A DNA stretch of 15,525 bases from JBOHPP01 sp050731755 (GTDB lineage Bacteria > Methylomirabilota > Methylomirabilia > Rokubacteriales > CSP1-6). The position numbers were made by a program, and so were the translations under genes. The DNA lies in contig JBOHPP010000069.1 in NCBI GenBank assembly GCA_050731755.1, positions 1 to 15,525 of the forward strand. Reading direction: 5' to 3'. The stretch's first letter is position 1. Each line of letters opens with the position of its first letter. The notes beneath the pieces are model-generated. The model made no database searches and was not told the origin of the DNA. It saw only the letters and a list, made by a program, of their open reading frames with translations. This document shows positions 1-7,082 of this stretch, one piece after another.

Positions 1-102
1 GGGGTCCGCGTAGGCCGTGCGGTTGGAGCGCTCGACCCAGGCGTCGCCCAGCAGGCGGCGGCGAATCTCAGCCCCCTTCCGATACGCTTCGCTTTCAGCC
101 AT
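1..102 (-). CDS. Carboxymuconolactone decarboxylase-like protein, N-terminal fragment
   Basis: The gene is cut by the left edge; only the first 34 codons are present. The peptide starts MAESEAYRKGAEIRRRLLG and continues DAWVERSNRTAYADP. It matches the usual N-terminus of carboxymuconolactone decarboxylase family proteins: a short helix, then an (E/Y)xKGxxIRRxxLGxxxVxRS pattern. The catalytic part lies outside the window. Start choice is supported by a GGAGG Shine-Dalgarno on the minus strand about 6 bases before the ATG. The gene is divergent from the amidase, with 79 bp between them. Family members either decarboxylate 4-carboxymuconolactone in protocatechuate degradation or act as AhpD-like thiol peroxidase proteins; the fragment cannot separate these. 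Confidence 0.68.
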   Translation of the reverse strand, partial: MAESEAYRKGAEIRRRLLGDAWVERSNRTAYADP

Positions 103-181
103 GATTGCCTCCTCGCTCACGGGATGGGCGCGCCCGGCGCGCCGGCGCCACGAGGGGGCAGGATAGACCGGGGAGGCCAGG
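103..181. promoter_or_regulatory. Divergent intergenic region, decarboxylase-like gene / amidase
   Basis: This 79-bp spacer holds two copies of the palindrome GGCGCGCC (127-134 and 136-143) followed by GGCGCC (144-149), so either strand could fold here. A possible minus-strand promoter is TATCCT (165..160) with TGGTCA (188..183) 17 bases upstream, reading towards the decarboxylase-like gene; each hexamer matches 4 of 6 consensus bases. The amidase has a good Shine-Dalgarno, GGGAGG at 171-176, but I see no convincing promoter for it. The 9-mer GCAGGATAG (158-166) recurs in the divergent spacer at 12510-12518. Confidence 0.3.
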
Positions 182-1594
182 ATGACCAGTGAGGAGCTCG
201 GCTGGATGACGGCCGCCGATCTGGCGGCAGCGATCCGGACGAAGAAGGTGTCGCCGGTGGAGGCGGTCGACGCGGTGCTGGGGCGGATCGATAAGCTCAA
301 GCATCTCAACGCCTACGTGACGGTGGACGCCGACGGCGCCCGGGCGGCGGCCAGAGCGGCCGAACGCGCGCTGATGAAGCGAGGCGCCAGGCTGGGGCCA
401 CTTCACGGCGTGCCGTTCTCGGTGAAGGACCTCGTCATCACCAAGGGTGTGAGGACGACGTTCGGCACCCCGCTTTATCGCGACAACGTGCCGACCGAGG
501 ACGCGCCGACGGTCGAGCGCCTCAAAGCGGCCGGCGCCATCATGATCGGCAAGACCAACACGCCGACCCTCGGCTGGATCGGCATCACCGACAACCTCGT
601 GTTCGGCGTGACCCCGAACCCCTGGAACCTCCGGCGCACGCCGGGCGGATCCTCGGGCGGCGCCGGTGCCGCCGTGGCGGCGGGCCTGGCGCCGCTGGCC
701 GTCGGCACCGACGGCGGGGGCTCCATTCGCAAGCCCGCCGCCTTCTGCGGGATCTTCGGTCTCAAGCCCTCGTACGGCCGGTGGCCGATCTACCCGCAGG
801 GCGCGGCGTGGAGCGTGTCCAACGTCGGCCCGATGACGCGCACCGTGAAGGACGCGGCGCTGATGATGAACGCCTGCTCCGGACCCGACGAGCGCGATCA
901 GTACTCGTTGCCCGCCGACGGCGTGGACTACGTCAAGGCGCTCAAAGGCAGCCTCAAAGGGCTGCGCGTGGCCTACAGCGAGACGCTGGGCTTCGCGCCG
1001 GCGGTGGATCGCGAGGTCCGCGAGGCCACGGCCCGGGCCGCCCGCGTGTTCCGCGACTTCGGCTGCCGCGTAGACGACGTCAACCCCGGCTGGCCCTCGC
1101 CCTTCCAGTGCTGGCGGATGATCTTCCTCGGCGGTATCGCCACGCGTCTGGCCCCCTACCTCGACCGCCGTGCCGAGATCGACCCTGGGCTGTTGCCCAC
1201 CATCGAAGAGTTCCTCAAGACGCCGCCGACCGCGTACGTGCAGGCGTGGTTCGAGCGGCTGGCCTGGCTACAGCACGCGCGGACGTTCTTCGCGACGTAC
1301 GACCTGCTGCTCTGCCCCTCGGTCGCCACGACCGCGTTTCCGCTCGGCGTCCTCTGGCCCACGGAGGTGGACGGCAAGAAGGTGGACCGCGAGGCGGGCA
1401 GCGCTTTCACGTTTCCGTTCAACGTGACGGGGCAGCCGGCGGCCTCCGTGCCCTGCGGCTTCACGCGGGACGGCCTGCCCATCGGGCTTCAGGTCGTCGG
1501 GCGTCGCTTCGCCGACGTCACCGTGCTCCGCGCCTCGGCGGCCTTCGAGGCCGCGCGCCCGTGGGCGCAGCATCGCCCGTCCGCGGCGGGGTAG
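182..1594 (+). CDS. Amidase (amidase signature family)
   Basis: Hydrolyses carboxylic amides to the acid and ammonia, probably in the cytoplasm; no signal peptide is seen. The 470-residue length is normal for the family. The full signature is present: Lys82 in SVKD, the GGSSGG loop at 155-160 supplying the cis-serine, and the nucleophile Ser181 in GTDGGGSIRKPA, together forming the Ser-cisSer-Lys triad. The C-terminus has the usual FNVTGQPAASVPCG and GLPIGLQVVG stretches. The ATG follows GGGAGG (171-176) at 5-base spacing. It lies 12 bp before nitrile hydratase alpha, so the natural reading is that it takes the amide made by that enzyme. Gat-type aminoacyl-tRNA amidotransferase A is less likely because no gatB or gatC is adjacent and the context is catabolic. 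Confidence 0.93.
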   Translation: MTSEELGWMTAADLAAAIRTKKVSPVEAVDAVLGRIDKLKHLNAYVTVDADGARAAARAAERALMKRGARLGPLHGVPFSVKDLVITKGVRTTFGTPLYRDNVPTEDAPTVERLKAAGAIMIGKTNTPTLGWIGITDNLVFGVTPNPWNLRRTPGGSSGGAGAAVAAGLAPLAVGTDGGGSIRKPAAFCGIFGLKPSYGRWPIYPQGAAWSVSNVGPMTRTVKDAALMMNACSGPDERDQYSLPADGVDYVKALKGSLKGLRVAYSETLGFAPAVDREVREATARAARVFRDFGCRVDDVNPGWPSPFQCWRMIFLGGIATRLAPYLDRRAEIDPGLLPTIEEFLKTPPTAYVQAWFERLAWLQHARTFFATYDLLLCPSVATTAFPLGVLWPTEVDGKKVDREAGSAFTFPFNVTGQPAASVPCGFTRDGLPIGLQVVGRRFADVTVLRASAAFEAARPWAQHRPSAAG

Positions 1595-1597
1595 AAT
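1592..1597 (+). promoter_or_regulatory. Possible -10 element before the nitrile hydratase genes
   Basis: TAGAAT matches the TATAAT consensus at five of six positions and overlaps the amidase stop codon. A start of transcription about seven bases later would lie just before the ATG at 1607. No clear -35 is seen. The 8-mer GTAGAATG also occurs in the same role upstream of the ABC binding-protein gene (minus strand, about 9369..9362), which gives some support. The nitrile hydratase genes may therefore have their own promoter in addition to read-through from the amidase. Confidence 0.35.
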
Positions 1598-1606
1598 GAG
1601 GGCTCT

Positions 1607-2251
1607 ATGAGCCACGACCACGAGCACGATCACGAACACGGGCGGACACACGACGCCCCGCTCTCTGAGGTCGAGCTCCGGGTGCGGGCGCTGGAGTCGC
1701 TGCTGGTGGAGAAGGGCCTGGTGGACCCGGCCGCGCTCGACGTCCTCATCGACACCTACGAGACCAAGGTCGGCCCTCGCAACGGCGCCAAGGTGGTGGC
1801 CCGGGCCTGGGTCGATCCCGTCTTCAAGCGGCGCTTGCTGGAGGACGCTACGGCCACCGCCGCGGAGTTCGGCTTCGTCGGCCGGCAGACGGACCGGCTG
1901 GTCGTGCTCGAGAACACACCCAAGGTTCACAACGTCGTCGTATGCACGCTCTGCTCGTGCTACCCGTGGGCGGTGCTGGGGTTGCCGCCGGTCTGGTACA
2001 AGTCGGCGCCCTACCGCTCTCGGGCCGTGCTCGATCCCCGTAGCGTCCTTCTGGAGTTCGGCCTGGAGCTGCCCGACGACGTGGAGGTCCGGGTGTGGGA
2101 CTCGACGGCCGAGATCCGGTACATGGTCCTGCCCGAGCGGCCGCGGGACACCGAGGGGATGAGCGAAGACGAGCTGGCGGCGCTGGTCAGCCGCGACGCC
2201 ATGATCGGAGTGGGCAAAGTCACCGCCCCGACTTCCGGAGCCCGGCGATGA
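1607..2251 (+). CDS. nthA: Nitrile hydratase alpha subunit, cobalt type
   Basis: Catalytic metal-binding subunit of nitrile hydratase, which hydrates nitriles to amides. The 214-residue protein carries the metal claw VCTLCSC, with Cys113, Cys116, Ser117 and Cys118. Thr114, rather than Ser, in the second position is the pattern of the cobalt (non-corrin Co3+) class; iron enzymes have CSLCSC. In the family the second and third cysteines are oxidised to sulfinic and sulfenic acid. YPWAVLGLPPVWYKS following the claw is also typical. The N-terminus is unusually His/Asp/Glu-rich (HDHEHDHEHGR), which could help capture metal. The gene starts 12 bp after the amidase and overlaps the beta gene by 4 bp (ATGA). 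Thiocyanate hydrolase gamma has a similar claw, but the adjacent beta and accessory genes fit nitrile hydratase better. Confidence 0.95.
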   Translation: MSHDHEHDHEHGRTHDAPLSEVELRVRALESLLVEKGLVDPAALDVLIDTYETKVGPRNGAKVVARAWVDPVFKRRLLEDATATAAEFGFVGRQTDRLVVLENTPKVHNVVVCTLCSCYPWAVLGLPPVWYKSAPYRSRAVLDPRSVLLEFGLELPDDVEVRVWDSTAEIRYMVLPERPRDTEGMSEDELAALVSRDAMIGVGKVTAPTSGARR

Positions 2252-2925
2252 ACGGCGTCCATGACATGGGCGGCATGCACGGCATGGGCCCCGTGGTCCA
2301 CGACAAGAACGAGCCGGTCTTCCACCATGAGTGGGAGAGCCGGACGTTTGCGCTGAACCTGGCCACGGCCGCCCTCGGCAAGTGGAACATCGACATGGGG
2401 CGCCACTCGCGCGAGCTGATGCCACCGGCCGAGTACCTGGCCACCTCGTACTACGAGCACTGGCTCTGGGGTCTGGAGAAGCTGCTCCACGACGCCGGAT
2501 TCGTCACGCCGGAGGAGCTCGACGCGCGCCTGGGCAATCGCCGTCCGTCGCGGACATCGGCGCCTCCGCCGGGCTTGCGCATGCTCAAAGCCGCGGAGGT
2601 GGCGCCGGCCCTGAGCAAGTGGCCGACCGCACGCGTGGACGACTCCATCGCGCCCCGTTTCAAGCCCGGCGACCCGGTGACCACCCGCAACATGCAGCCG
2701 CTCGGCCACACGCGCCTGCCGCGGTACGCTCGGGGCCGGCAGGGCGTGATCGACCAGGATCATGGTGTGTGGGCGTTCCCCGACGCGCGCGCGGCCGGTC
2801 AGGGGACGAAGTCGCAGCACTGCTACTCGGTCCGCTTCACCGCGCGGGAGCTGTGGGGGCCGGAAGCCTCCGAGCGGCACGTCGTCTACATCGACCTCTT
2901 CGAGGACTACCTGGAGCCGGCGTGA
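2248..2925 (+). CDS. nthB: Nitrile hydratase beta subunit
   Basis: Structural partner of the alpha subunit, also contributing active-site arginines that contact the oxidised cysteine ligands. The 225-residue protein begins MNGVHDMGGMHGMGPV, the hallmark beta N-terminus. Arg52 (GRHSRE) corresponds to the conserved beta Arg52, and Arg156/Arg159 in GHTRLPRYARG lie in the second conserved arginine region. The SH3-like C-terminal half (about 125-225) ends with RFTARELWGPEA and VYIDLFEDYLEP, as in the family. I chose ATG 2248 over an upstream in-frame ATG because of this N-terminus, the 4-bp ATGA overlap with alpha and a GGAG at 2237-2240. It overlaps the accessory gene by 4 bp. Confidence 0.95.
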   Translation: MNGVHDMGGMHGMGPVVHDKNEPVFHHEWESRTFALNLATAALGKWNIDMGRHSRELMPPAEYLATSYYEHWLWGLEKLLHDAGFVTPEELDARLGNRRPSRTSAPPPGLRMLKAAEVAPALSKWPTARVDDSIAPRFKPGDPVTTRNMQPLGHTRLPRYARGRQGVIDQDHGVWAFPDARAAGQGTKSQHCYSVRFTARELWGPEASERHVVYIDLFEDYLEPA

Positions 2926-3278
2926 GGGCGCCCGACCCCAGCGTGCTGCCCGGCCTGCCCCGCGACGACGAGGGCCCCGTCTTCCGGGCACCCTGGGAGG
3001 CCCAGGCCTTCGCCATGGCCGTGACGCTCCACGAACGCGGCCACTTCGCCTGGAAGGAGTTCGCCGACCGGCTGGCCACGGAGATCGCCGCCGCCCGCGC
3101 CCGCGGCGAGGGGGACGACGGGCGGCGCTACTACCACTACTGGCTGGCGGCGCTGGAGCGGCTCGTCGCCGACAAGCGGATCGTCCTCGGCGAGGAGCTT
3201 CACCGGCGGCGGGACGAGTGGGAAGAGGCCGCCCGCGCCACCCCGCACGGCCAGCCCATCGTCCTGCGCCGGCCCTGA
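2922..3278 (+). CDS. Nitrile hydratase accessory (activator) protein
   Basis: Small protein of 118 residues with a GTG start inside a 4-bp GTGA overlap with the beta gene. It resembles the N-terminal half of nitrile hydratase beta: PRDDEGPVFRAPWEAQAFAM, then HERGHFAWKEFADRL and YYHYWLAALERLV, with the EVF..PWEAQAFA pattern of the activator/P14K family. In cobalt enzymes such proteins form a complex with alpha, aid cobalt insertion and cysteine oxidation, and then swap for beta. The position directly after beta is the usual one for cobalt-type clusters and supports the metal assignment. No cobalt transporter gene is present in the window. Confidence 0.85.
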   Translation: MRAPDPSVLPGLPRDDEGPVFRAPWEAQAFAMAVTLHERGHFAWKEFADRLATEIAAARARGEGDDGRRYYHYWLAALERLVADKRIVLGEELHRRRDEWEEAARATPHGQPIVLRRP

Positions 3279-3297
3279 CCTGTCGACGGGAAGGACC

Positions 3298-4329
3298 ATG
3301 ATCAATCGGATCGGCATCGTGGGAGCGGGCGCCATCGGCGCCATCGTCGGCGGCCTGCTCACCCGGGCAGGCCTGGACGTGACGTTGCTCGAGCAGTGGC
3401 CGGAGCACGTCGAGGCGATGCGGCGCCACGGACTGCGGCTCAGCTCTCCGAGCGGCGAGGAGACGCTCAAGGTGCGGGCGCTGCACCTGCACGAGGCTCA
3501 GAGCATCGGCGAGCCCTTCGACGCCGTCTTCATCGTCGTGAAGTCCTACGACACCGAGTGGGCGACCTGGCTGGGCCTCCGCCACCTCAAGAGCCCGGAC
3601 GGTGTCGTCGTCGTTTTCCAGAACGGGATCAACGACCAGCGGGTGGCGGCGATCGCCGGCCGCGAACGCACCCTCGGCTGCGTGATCCTCATCGGCGCCG
3701 GGCTCTACGAGGCCGGGCACGCCCTCCGCACCGATGAGGGACGGGTGGGCTTCAAGATCGGCGAGCACGACGGTCGCGACACGCCGCGGGCCCGCACGCT
3801 GGCCGAGCTGATGAGCCACGTGGCGCCGAGTCGGGTCACCACGAACCTCTGGGGCGAGCGCTGGTCCAAGCTGGCGCTCAACTGCATGTTGAACCCGCTG
3901 GCCGGGCTGAGCGGCATGGGCACCGCGCAGGTGCGCATGGATCCCGGCGCCCGGCGGATCGCCGTCCACCTCGGGGCGGAAGTCATCCAGGTGGGACGGG
4001 CGCTCGGCCACGAGGTCGAGCCCACGCTTGGCATCGCGCCCCAGCGCCTCGTGGACGCCGCCCGGGGCCACGGGCTCGCCGAGGTGGAGGCCGTCATCAG
4101 CCGGGACGCCGCCAGCCGCGGCGGGGGCCGGCCCTCGATGCTCCAGGACGTCCTGCGCGGCCGGCGGACCGAGATCGACTACCTGAACGGCTACGTGGTC
4201 GAGCGGGGACGGGCCGCCGGCGTCGAGACACCGTTCAACGCGGCGGTCGTGCGCCTGTTCCACGAGCGCGGGTTCCGCTTCACGCCCGACTCCGAGAATC
4301 TCGAGCCACTGGTGAGGATGCTGCCATGA
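3298..4329 (+). CDS. Ketopantoate reductase-like NADP-dependent oxidoreductase (PanE/ApbA family)
   Basis: 343-residue member of the 2-dehydropantoate 2-reductase family. The N-terminal Rossmann domain has GAGAIG (9-14), VVKSYDT with Lys82, and VFQNGIND with Asn109. The helical C-terminal domain has WSKLALNCMLNPLAG, with catalytic-type Lys191 and Asn195, and SMLQDVLRGRRTEIDYLNG with Glu292. A GGGAAGGA Shine-Dalgarno (3288-3295) precedes the ATG. It starts 19 bp after the nitrile hydratase accessory gene and overlaps the MBL gene by 4 bp. At 343 residues it is longer than the roughly 300 of E. coli PanE, largely from an insert around 250-275. True ketopantoate reduction is possible, but the setting suggests reduction of another 2-oxo acid in a catabolic route; that is inference. 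Confidence 0.88.
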   Translation: MINRIGIVGAGAIGAIVGGLLTRAGLDVTLLEQWPEHVEAMRRHGLRLSSPSGEETLKVRALHLHEAQSIGEPFDAVFIVVKSYDTEWATWLGLRHLKSPDGVVVVFQNGINDQRVAAIAGRERTLGCVILIGAGLYEAGHALRTDEGRVGFKIGEHDGRDTPRARTLAELMSHVAPSRVTTNLWGERWSKLALNCMLNPLAGLSGMGTAQVRMDPGARRIAVHLGAEVIQVGRALGHEVEPTLGIAPQRLVDAARGHGLAEVEAVISRDAASRGGGRPSMLQDVLRGRRTEIDYLNGYVVERGRAAGVETPFNAAVVRLFHERGFRFTPDSENLEPLVRMLP

Positions 4330-5171
4330 CCATTCGCCTCGGCGACGTGACGATCGACTCCGTGGTCGAGATTCCCCGCTCGACCTTTCCCACGGCCGAG
4401 ATGCTGCCCGAGTCGCGGAAGGACGTCATCGAGCGCCACTACTCGTGGCTCAAGCCGCACTTCTTCGACGAGACCGTAGGCGATCTCGGTTCGCGCATCC
4501 AGACCTACATCGTGCGCACGCCCCGCCACACCGTCCTCATCGACACCGGCGTGGGCAACGACAAGCCCCGCGAGGAGAACGCCCTCTGGCACCGCCGGCA
4601 GGGGAGCTACCTTGCCGACCTCGCCGCCCGCGGCGTCACGCCGGAAGACGTGGACGTGGTCGTGTGCACGCACCTGCACATCGACCACGTGGGCTGGAAC
4701 ACGCGGCTGGAGAACGGCCGCTGGGTGCCGACCTTCGCCAGGGCGACGTACCTCTTCGCCGGCGAGGAGTGGGAGTACTGGAGCTGGGAGAAGGACGCCT
4801 GCATCGCCGACAGCGTGGTGCCGGTGGTGGAGGCCGGCCGGGCCCAACTGGTCCCGGTCGACCACGTGATCGATCCCTGGCTGCGATTCGAGCCGACGCC
4901 CGGGCATACCCCCGGGCACGTCAACGTACGGCTCACCACCAGCGCCGGCCAGGCGGTGTTCGCCGGCGACCTCATGCACCGCACCGTGCAGGTCGCCGAG
5001 CCCCAGTGGTCGAGCCGATTCTGCTACGACCCCAAGCAGGCGGCGGCGACGCGCCGGGAGTTCGTCGAGCGGCACGCCGACCGCGGAGTGCTCATCATCC
5101 CCGCCCACTTTCCGCGGCCTGGCTACATCGTGCGTGAGCCGGAGGGCTTCCGCTTCCGGCCGGCGGCCTGA
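4326..5171 (+). CDS. MBL-fold metallo-hydrolase
   Basis: 281-residue metallo-beta-lactamase-fold hydrolase. The metal-binding motif THLHIDHVGWN gives His116, His118, Asp120 and His121; further ligands are His197 in TPGHTPGHVNV, Asp215 in FAGD and His261 in PAHF. A complete di-metal (typically zinc) site is therefore present. The arrangement resembles the lactonase-like branch (AiiA-type PGHxPGH), so an ester or lactone substrate is plausible, but this is not proven. No signal peptide is seen. The ATG lies in a 4-bp ATGA overlap with the reductase gene, and the stop is 4 bp before the dioxygenase start, so the three are almost certainly co-translated. Confidence 0.9.
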   Translation: MTIRLGDVTIDSVVEIPRSTFPTAEMLPESRKDVIERHYSWLKPHFFDETVGDLGSRIQTYIVRTPRHTVLIDTGVGNDKPREENALWHRRQGSYLADLAARGVTPEDVDVVVCTHLHIDHVGWNTRLENGRWVPTFARATYLFAGEEWEYWSWEKDACIADSVVPVVEAGRAQLVPVDHVIDPWLRFEPTPGHTPGHVNVRLTTSAGQAVFAGDLMHRTVQVAEPQWSSRFCYDPKQAAATRREFVERHADRGVLIIPAHFPRPGYIVREPEGFRFRPAA

Positions 5172-5175
5172 GCCC

Positions 5176-6267
5176 ATGGCGACGGTGACGGCGCGACCGA
5201 TCCGGGGACCCGAGGCCTGGCATGGCAAGCGCCTGGCCCGGACCACCGACTGGATCCGCAGTCTCTTGCCCGACGAGATCGAGGAGCTCGACGCCGCGCT
5301 CCGCGCTGTCCAGAAGCGCAGGCTCGGCTGGCGTGACATCACTCGCGCCGACTTCCCGCTGTCGCGCTTTGCGAGCACGCTGGGGGAGGTGAGCCGCGAG
5401 CTGGAGCATGGGCGGGGGTTCGTGCTCCTGCGCGGACTTCCCGTCGAGCGCTACTCAGAGGACGAGCTGCGCCAGCTCTACTGGGGCCTCGGCACCTACC
5501 TGGGCACCGCGCGCCATCAGAACGCGCACGGCGAGCTGCTCGGCGAGGTGCGTGACGAGATCCGCCGCTATGGCACCGTGCGCGAGGTGGCGATGGCCGG
5601 CGAGCCCCGGACGTCGCGGGCCAAGGCCCGCTCGAGCGGGCCGCTCCGCTTCCACACCGACCGCTGCGACGTGGTCGGGCTGCTCTGCGTGAGGACGGCC
5701 CGAGCGGGCGGTCTCAGCAAGATCGTCAGCTCGGTGGCCGTGCACAACGCCATTCTGGAGCGCCGCCACGATCTGCACGCGCTGCTCGGCCAGCCCTACT
5801 ACCGATCTTGCCAGGGCGAAGAGGCGGGCGGCGAGCGGCAGTACTACGCGCTGCCCGTGTTCGGGGTGCGCGACGGACGGTTCACCGGCCAGTACTCCCG
5901 CACGTTCGTGGAGGCGGCCCAGCGCATCCCCGAGGTACCCCGGCTCACCTCCGCGCAGGACGAGGCGCTCGACCTGCTCGCTGCCGCGGCCGAGGAGCTC
6001 TGTCTCACCATGGAGCTGGAGCCCGGCGACATGCAGTTCCTCAACAACCACGTCATCTACCACGCGCGCACCGCCTACGAGGACGACGCCGGGCCCGACC
6101 GGGACCGGCTGCTCCTCCGCCTGTGGTTGGCGGTGCCGAACAGCCGGCCCCTGCCGGACGGCTTCGACGTCCTCTGGGGCAGCATCGAGCCGGGCGCGCT
6201 CCGCGGCGGGATCGCCCAGCCGGCCGCTCAGCCTTTGACCGAGCCCGCGGTCAGCCCGACCACGTAG
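5176..6267 (+). CDS. TauD/TfdA-family Fe(II)/2-oxoglutarate dioxygenase
   Basis: Expected to couple 2-oxoglutarate decarboxylation to oxidation of an unknown substrate. The 363-residue protein has the facial triad: His160 and Asp162 in LRFHTDRCD and His296 in NNHVIYHAR, with Arg315 in LLLRLWL as the 2-oxoglutarate-binding candidate. The N-terminal FVLLRGLPV and the LEPGDMQFLNNH stretch are typical. I take ATG 5176, four bases after the MBL stop; an in-frame ATG at 5134 would overlap the MBL gene by 38 bp. The family-like end GALRGGIAQPA (about 340-350) is followed by 13 extra residues, AQPLTEPAVSPTT, read through the 3' end of the convergent permease gene, a 40-bp overlap. This suggests the original stop codon was lost. 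Confidence 0.88.
   Translation: MATVTARPIRGPEAWHGKRLARTTDWIRSLLPDEIEELDAALRAVQKRRLGWRDITRADFPLSRFASTLGEVSRELEHGRGFVLLRGLPVERYSEDELRQLYWGLGTYLGTARHQNAHGELLGEVRDEIRRYGTVREVAMAGEPRTSRAKARSSGPLRFHTDRCDVVGLLCVRTARAGGLSKIVSSVAVHNAILERRHDLHALLGQPYYRSCQGEEAGGERQYYALPVFGVRDGRFTGQYSRTFVEAAQRIPEVPRLTSAQDEALDLLAAAAEELCLTMELEPGDMQFLNNHVIYHARTAYEDDAGPDRDRLLLRLWLAVPNSRPLPDGFDVLWGSIEPGALRGGIAQPAAQPLTEPAVSPTT
6208..6225 (+). repeat. Direct repeat copy A at the dioxygenase 3' end
   Basis: GGGATCGCCCAGCCGGCC is identical to 9405-9422. The 16 bases before it match at 12 positions, giving 30 of 34 overall. It codes for GGIAQPA near the dioxygenase C-terminus. The repeat copies bracket the ABC operon. Confidence 0.75.
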
Positions 6268-7082
6268 TAATCCAGGAACAGGATGTACATCACGACCACC
6301 GGCAGCGCCCCGACCACCGCGCCCGCCATGATGCCGCCCCAGTGGAAGACGTCGCCCCGCACCATCTCGGCGGCCACCCCCACCGTCACCGTCTTCGAGA
6401 CGCTGGCCGACACGAAGGTCAGCGCGTAGAGGAACTCGTTCCAGGCCAGGGCGAAGGCGAAGAGCACGGCGCAGACGATGCCCGGCACCGCCACCGGCAC
6501 CACGATGCGCCAGAGCACGCCGAGCCGGCCGCAGCCGTCCACCATGGCGCATTCCTCGATCTCCCGGGGCACCAGCTTGAAGTAGCCGAGGAGCAGCCAG
6601 GTGCAGAACGGGATGAGGAACGTCGGGTAGGTGAGAACGAGCGCCCACAAGCTGTCGATCAGGCCCAGCCAGTTGACGATCTGGGTCAGCGGCAGGAAGA
6701 GCAGGGTCGGCGGCACCAGGTAGGTCACGAACACGGCGACGCCGAAGCTGCGCTGGCCGGGAAAGCGAAGCCGGGCCAGGGCATAAGCCGCCAGCACGCT
6801 GATGACCACCGAGACCGCCGTCGAGACCGCTGCCACCAGCAGGCTGTTCAGCAGCCAGCGCCCGAAGTTGGTCTTCAGGAAGAGGTGGCCGAAGTGCGCG
6901 AAGGTGACGCGGTCGCGGATCCAGAACGGCACGGCCTGCAGGTCGTACAGCTCCCGGTCGGTCTTGAAGGCGGTCAGGACCATGAAGTAGAGCGGGAACA
7001 GGATGAAGAGCAGGAAGGGGACGAGGCCCACGTGATCGGCGACGAAGCGGCGGAAGGCGCGGCCGCGGCGCGCGCTAGGCAT
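6228..7082 (-). CDS. ABC transporter permease, MalG/UgpE-like (carbohydrate type)
   Basis: 284-residue inner-membrane permease with about six hydrophobic segments (about 18-38, 78-104, 114-134, 143-166, 200-222 and 254-276). The cytoplasmic EAA-type loop, REIEECAMVDGCGRLGVLWRI VVP (about 174-196), docks to the ATPase. The C-terminus, DYYVVGLTAGSVKG, is characteristic of MalG-type permeases. The start is the ATG at 7082..7080; an open frame continues upstream to 7250, but that part lies inside the other permease gene and is Arg/Ser/Cys-rich noise. The 8-bp overlap with the preceding permease supports this start. The 3' end converges with the dioxygenase gene and overlaps it by 40 bp. The substrate is unknown. 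Confidence 0.92.
   Translation of the reverse strand: MPSARRGRAFRRFVADHVGLVPFLLFILFPLYFMVLTAFKTDRELYDLQAVPFWIRDRVTFAHFGHLFLKTNFGRWLLNSLLVAAVSTAVSVVISVLAAYALARLRFPGQRSFGVAVFVTYLVPPTLLFLPLTQIVNWLGLIDSLWALVLTYPTFLIPFCTWLLLGYFKLVPREIEECAMVDGCGRLGVLWRIVVPVAVPGIVCAVLFAFALAWNEFLYALTFVSASVSKTVTVGVAAEMVRGDVFHWGGIMAGAVVGALPVVVMYILFLDYYVVGLTAGSVKG

Noticed and set aside
127..149. Tandem GGCGCGCC palindromes as a terminator or protein-binding site.
   Set aside because: There is no T tract, the element lies upstream of both genes, and short GC palindromes are expected at this composition.
2011..4263. Long minus-strand open frame of about 750 codons opposite the nitrile hydratase and reductase genes.
   Set aside because: High-GC DNA leaves antisense frames open. 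The translation is Arg/Ala/Pro/His-rich without domains, and the plus-strand genes have clear families, starts and overlaps.
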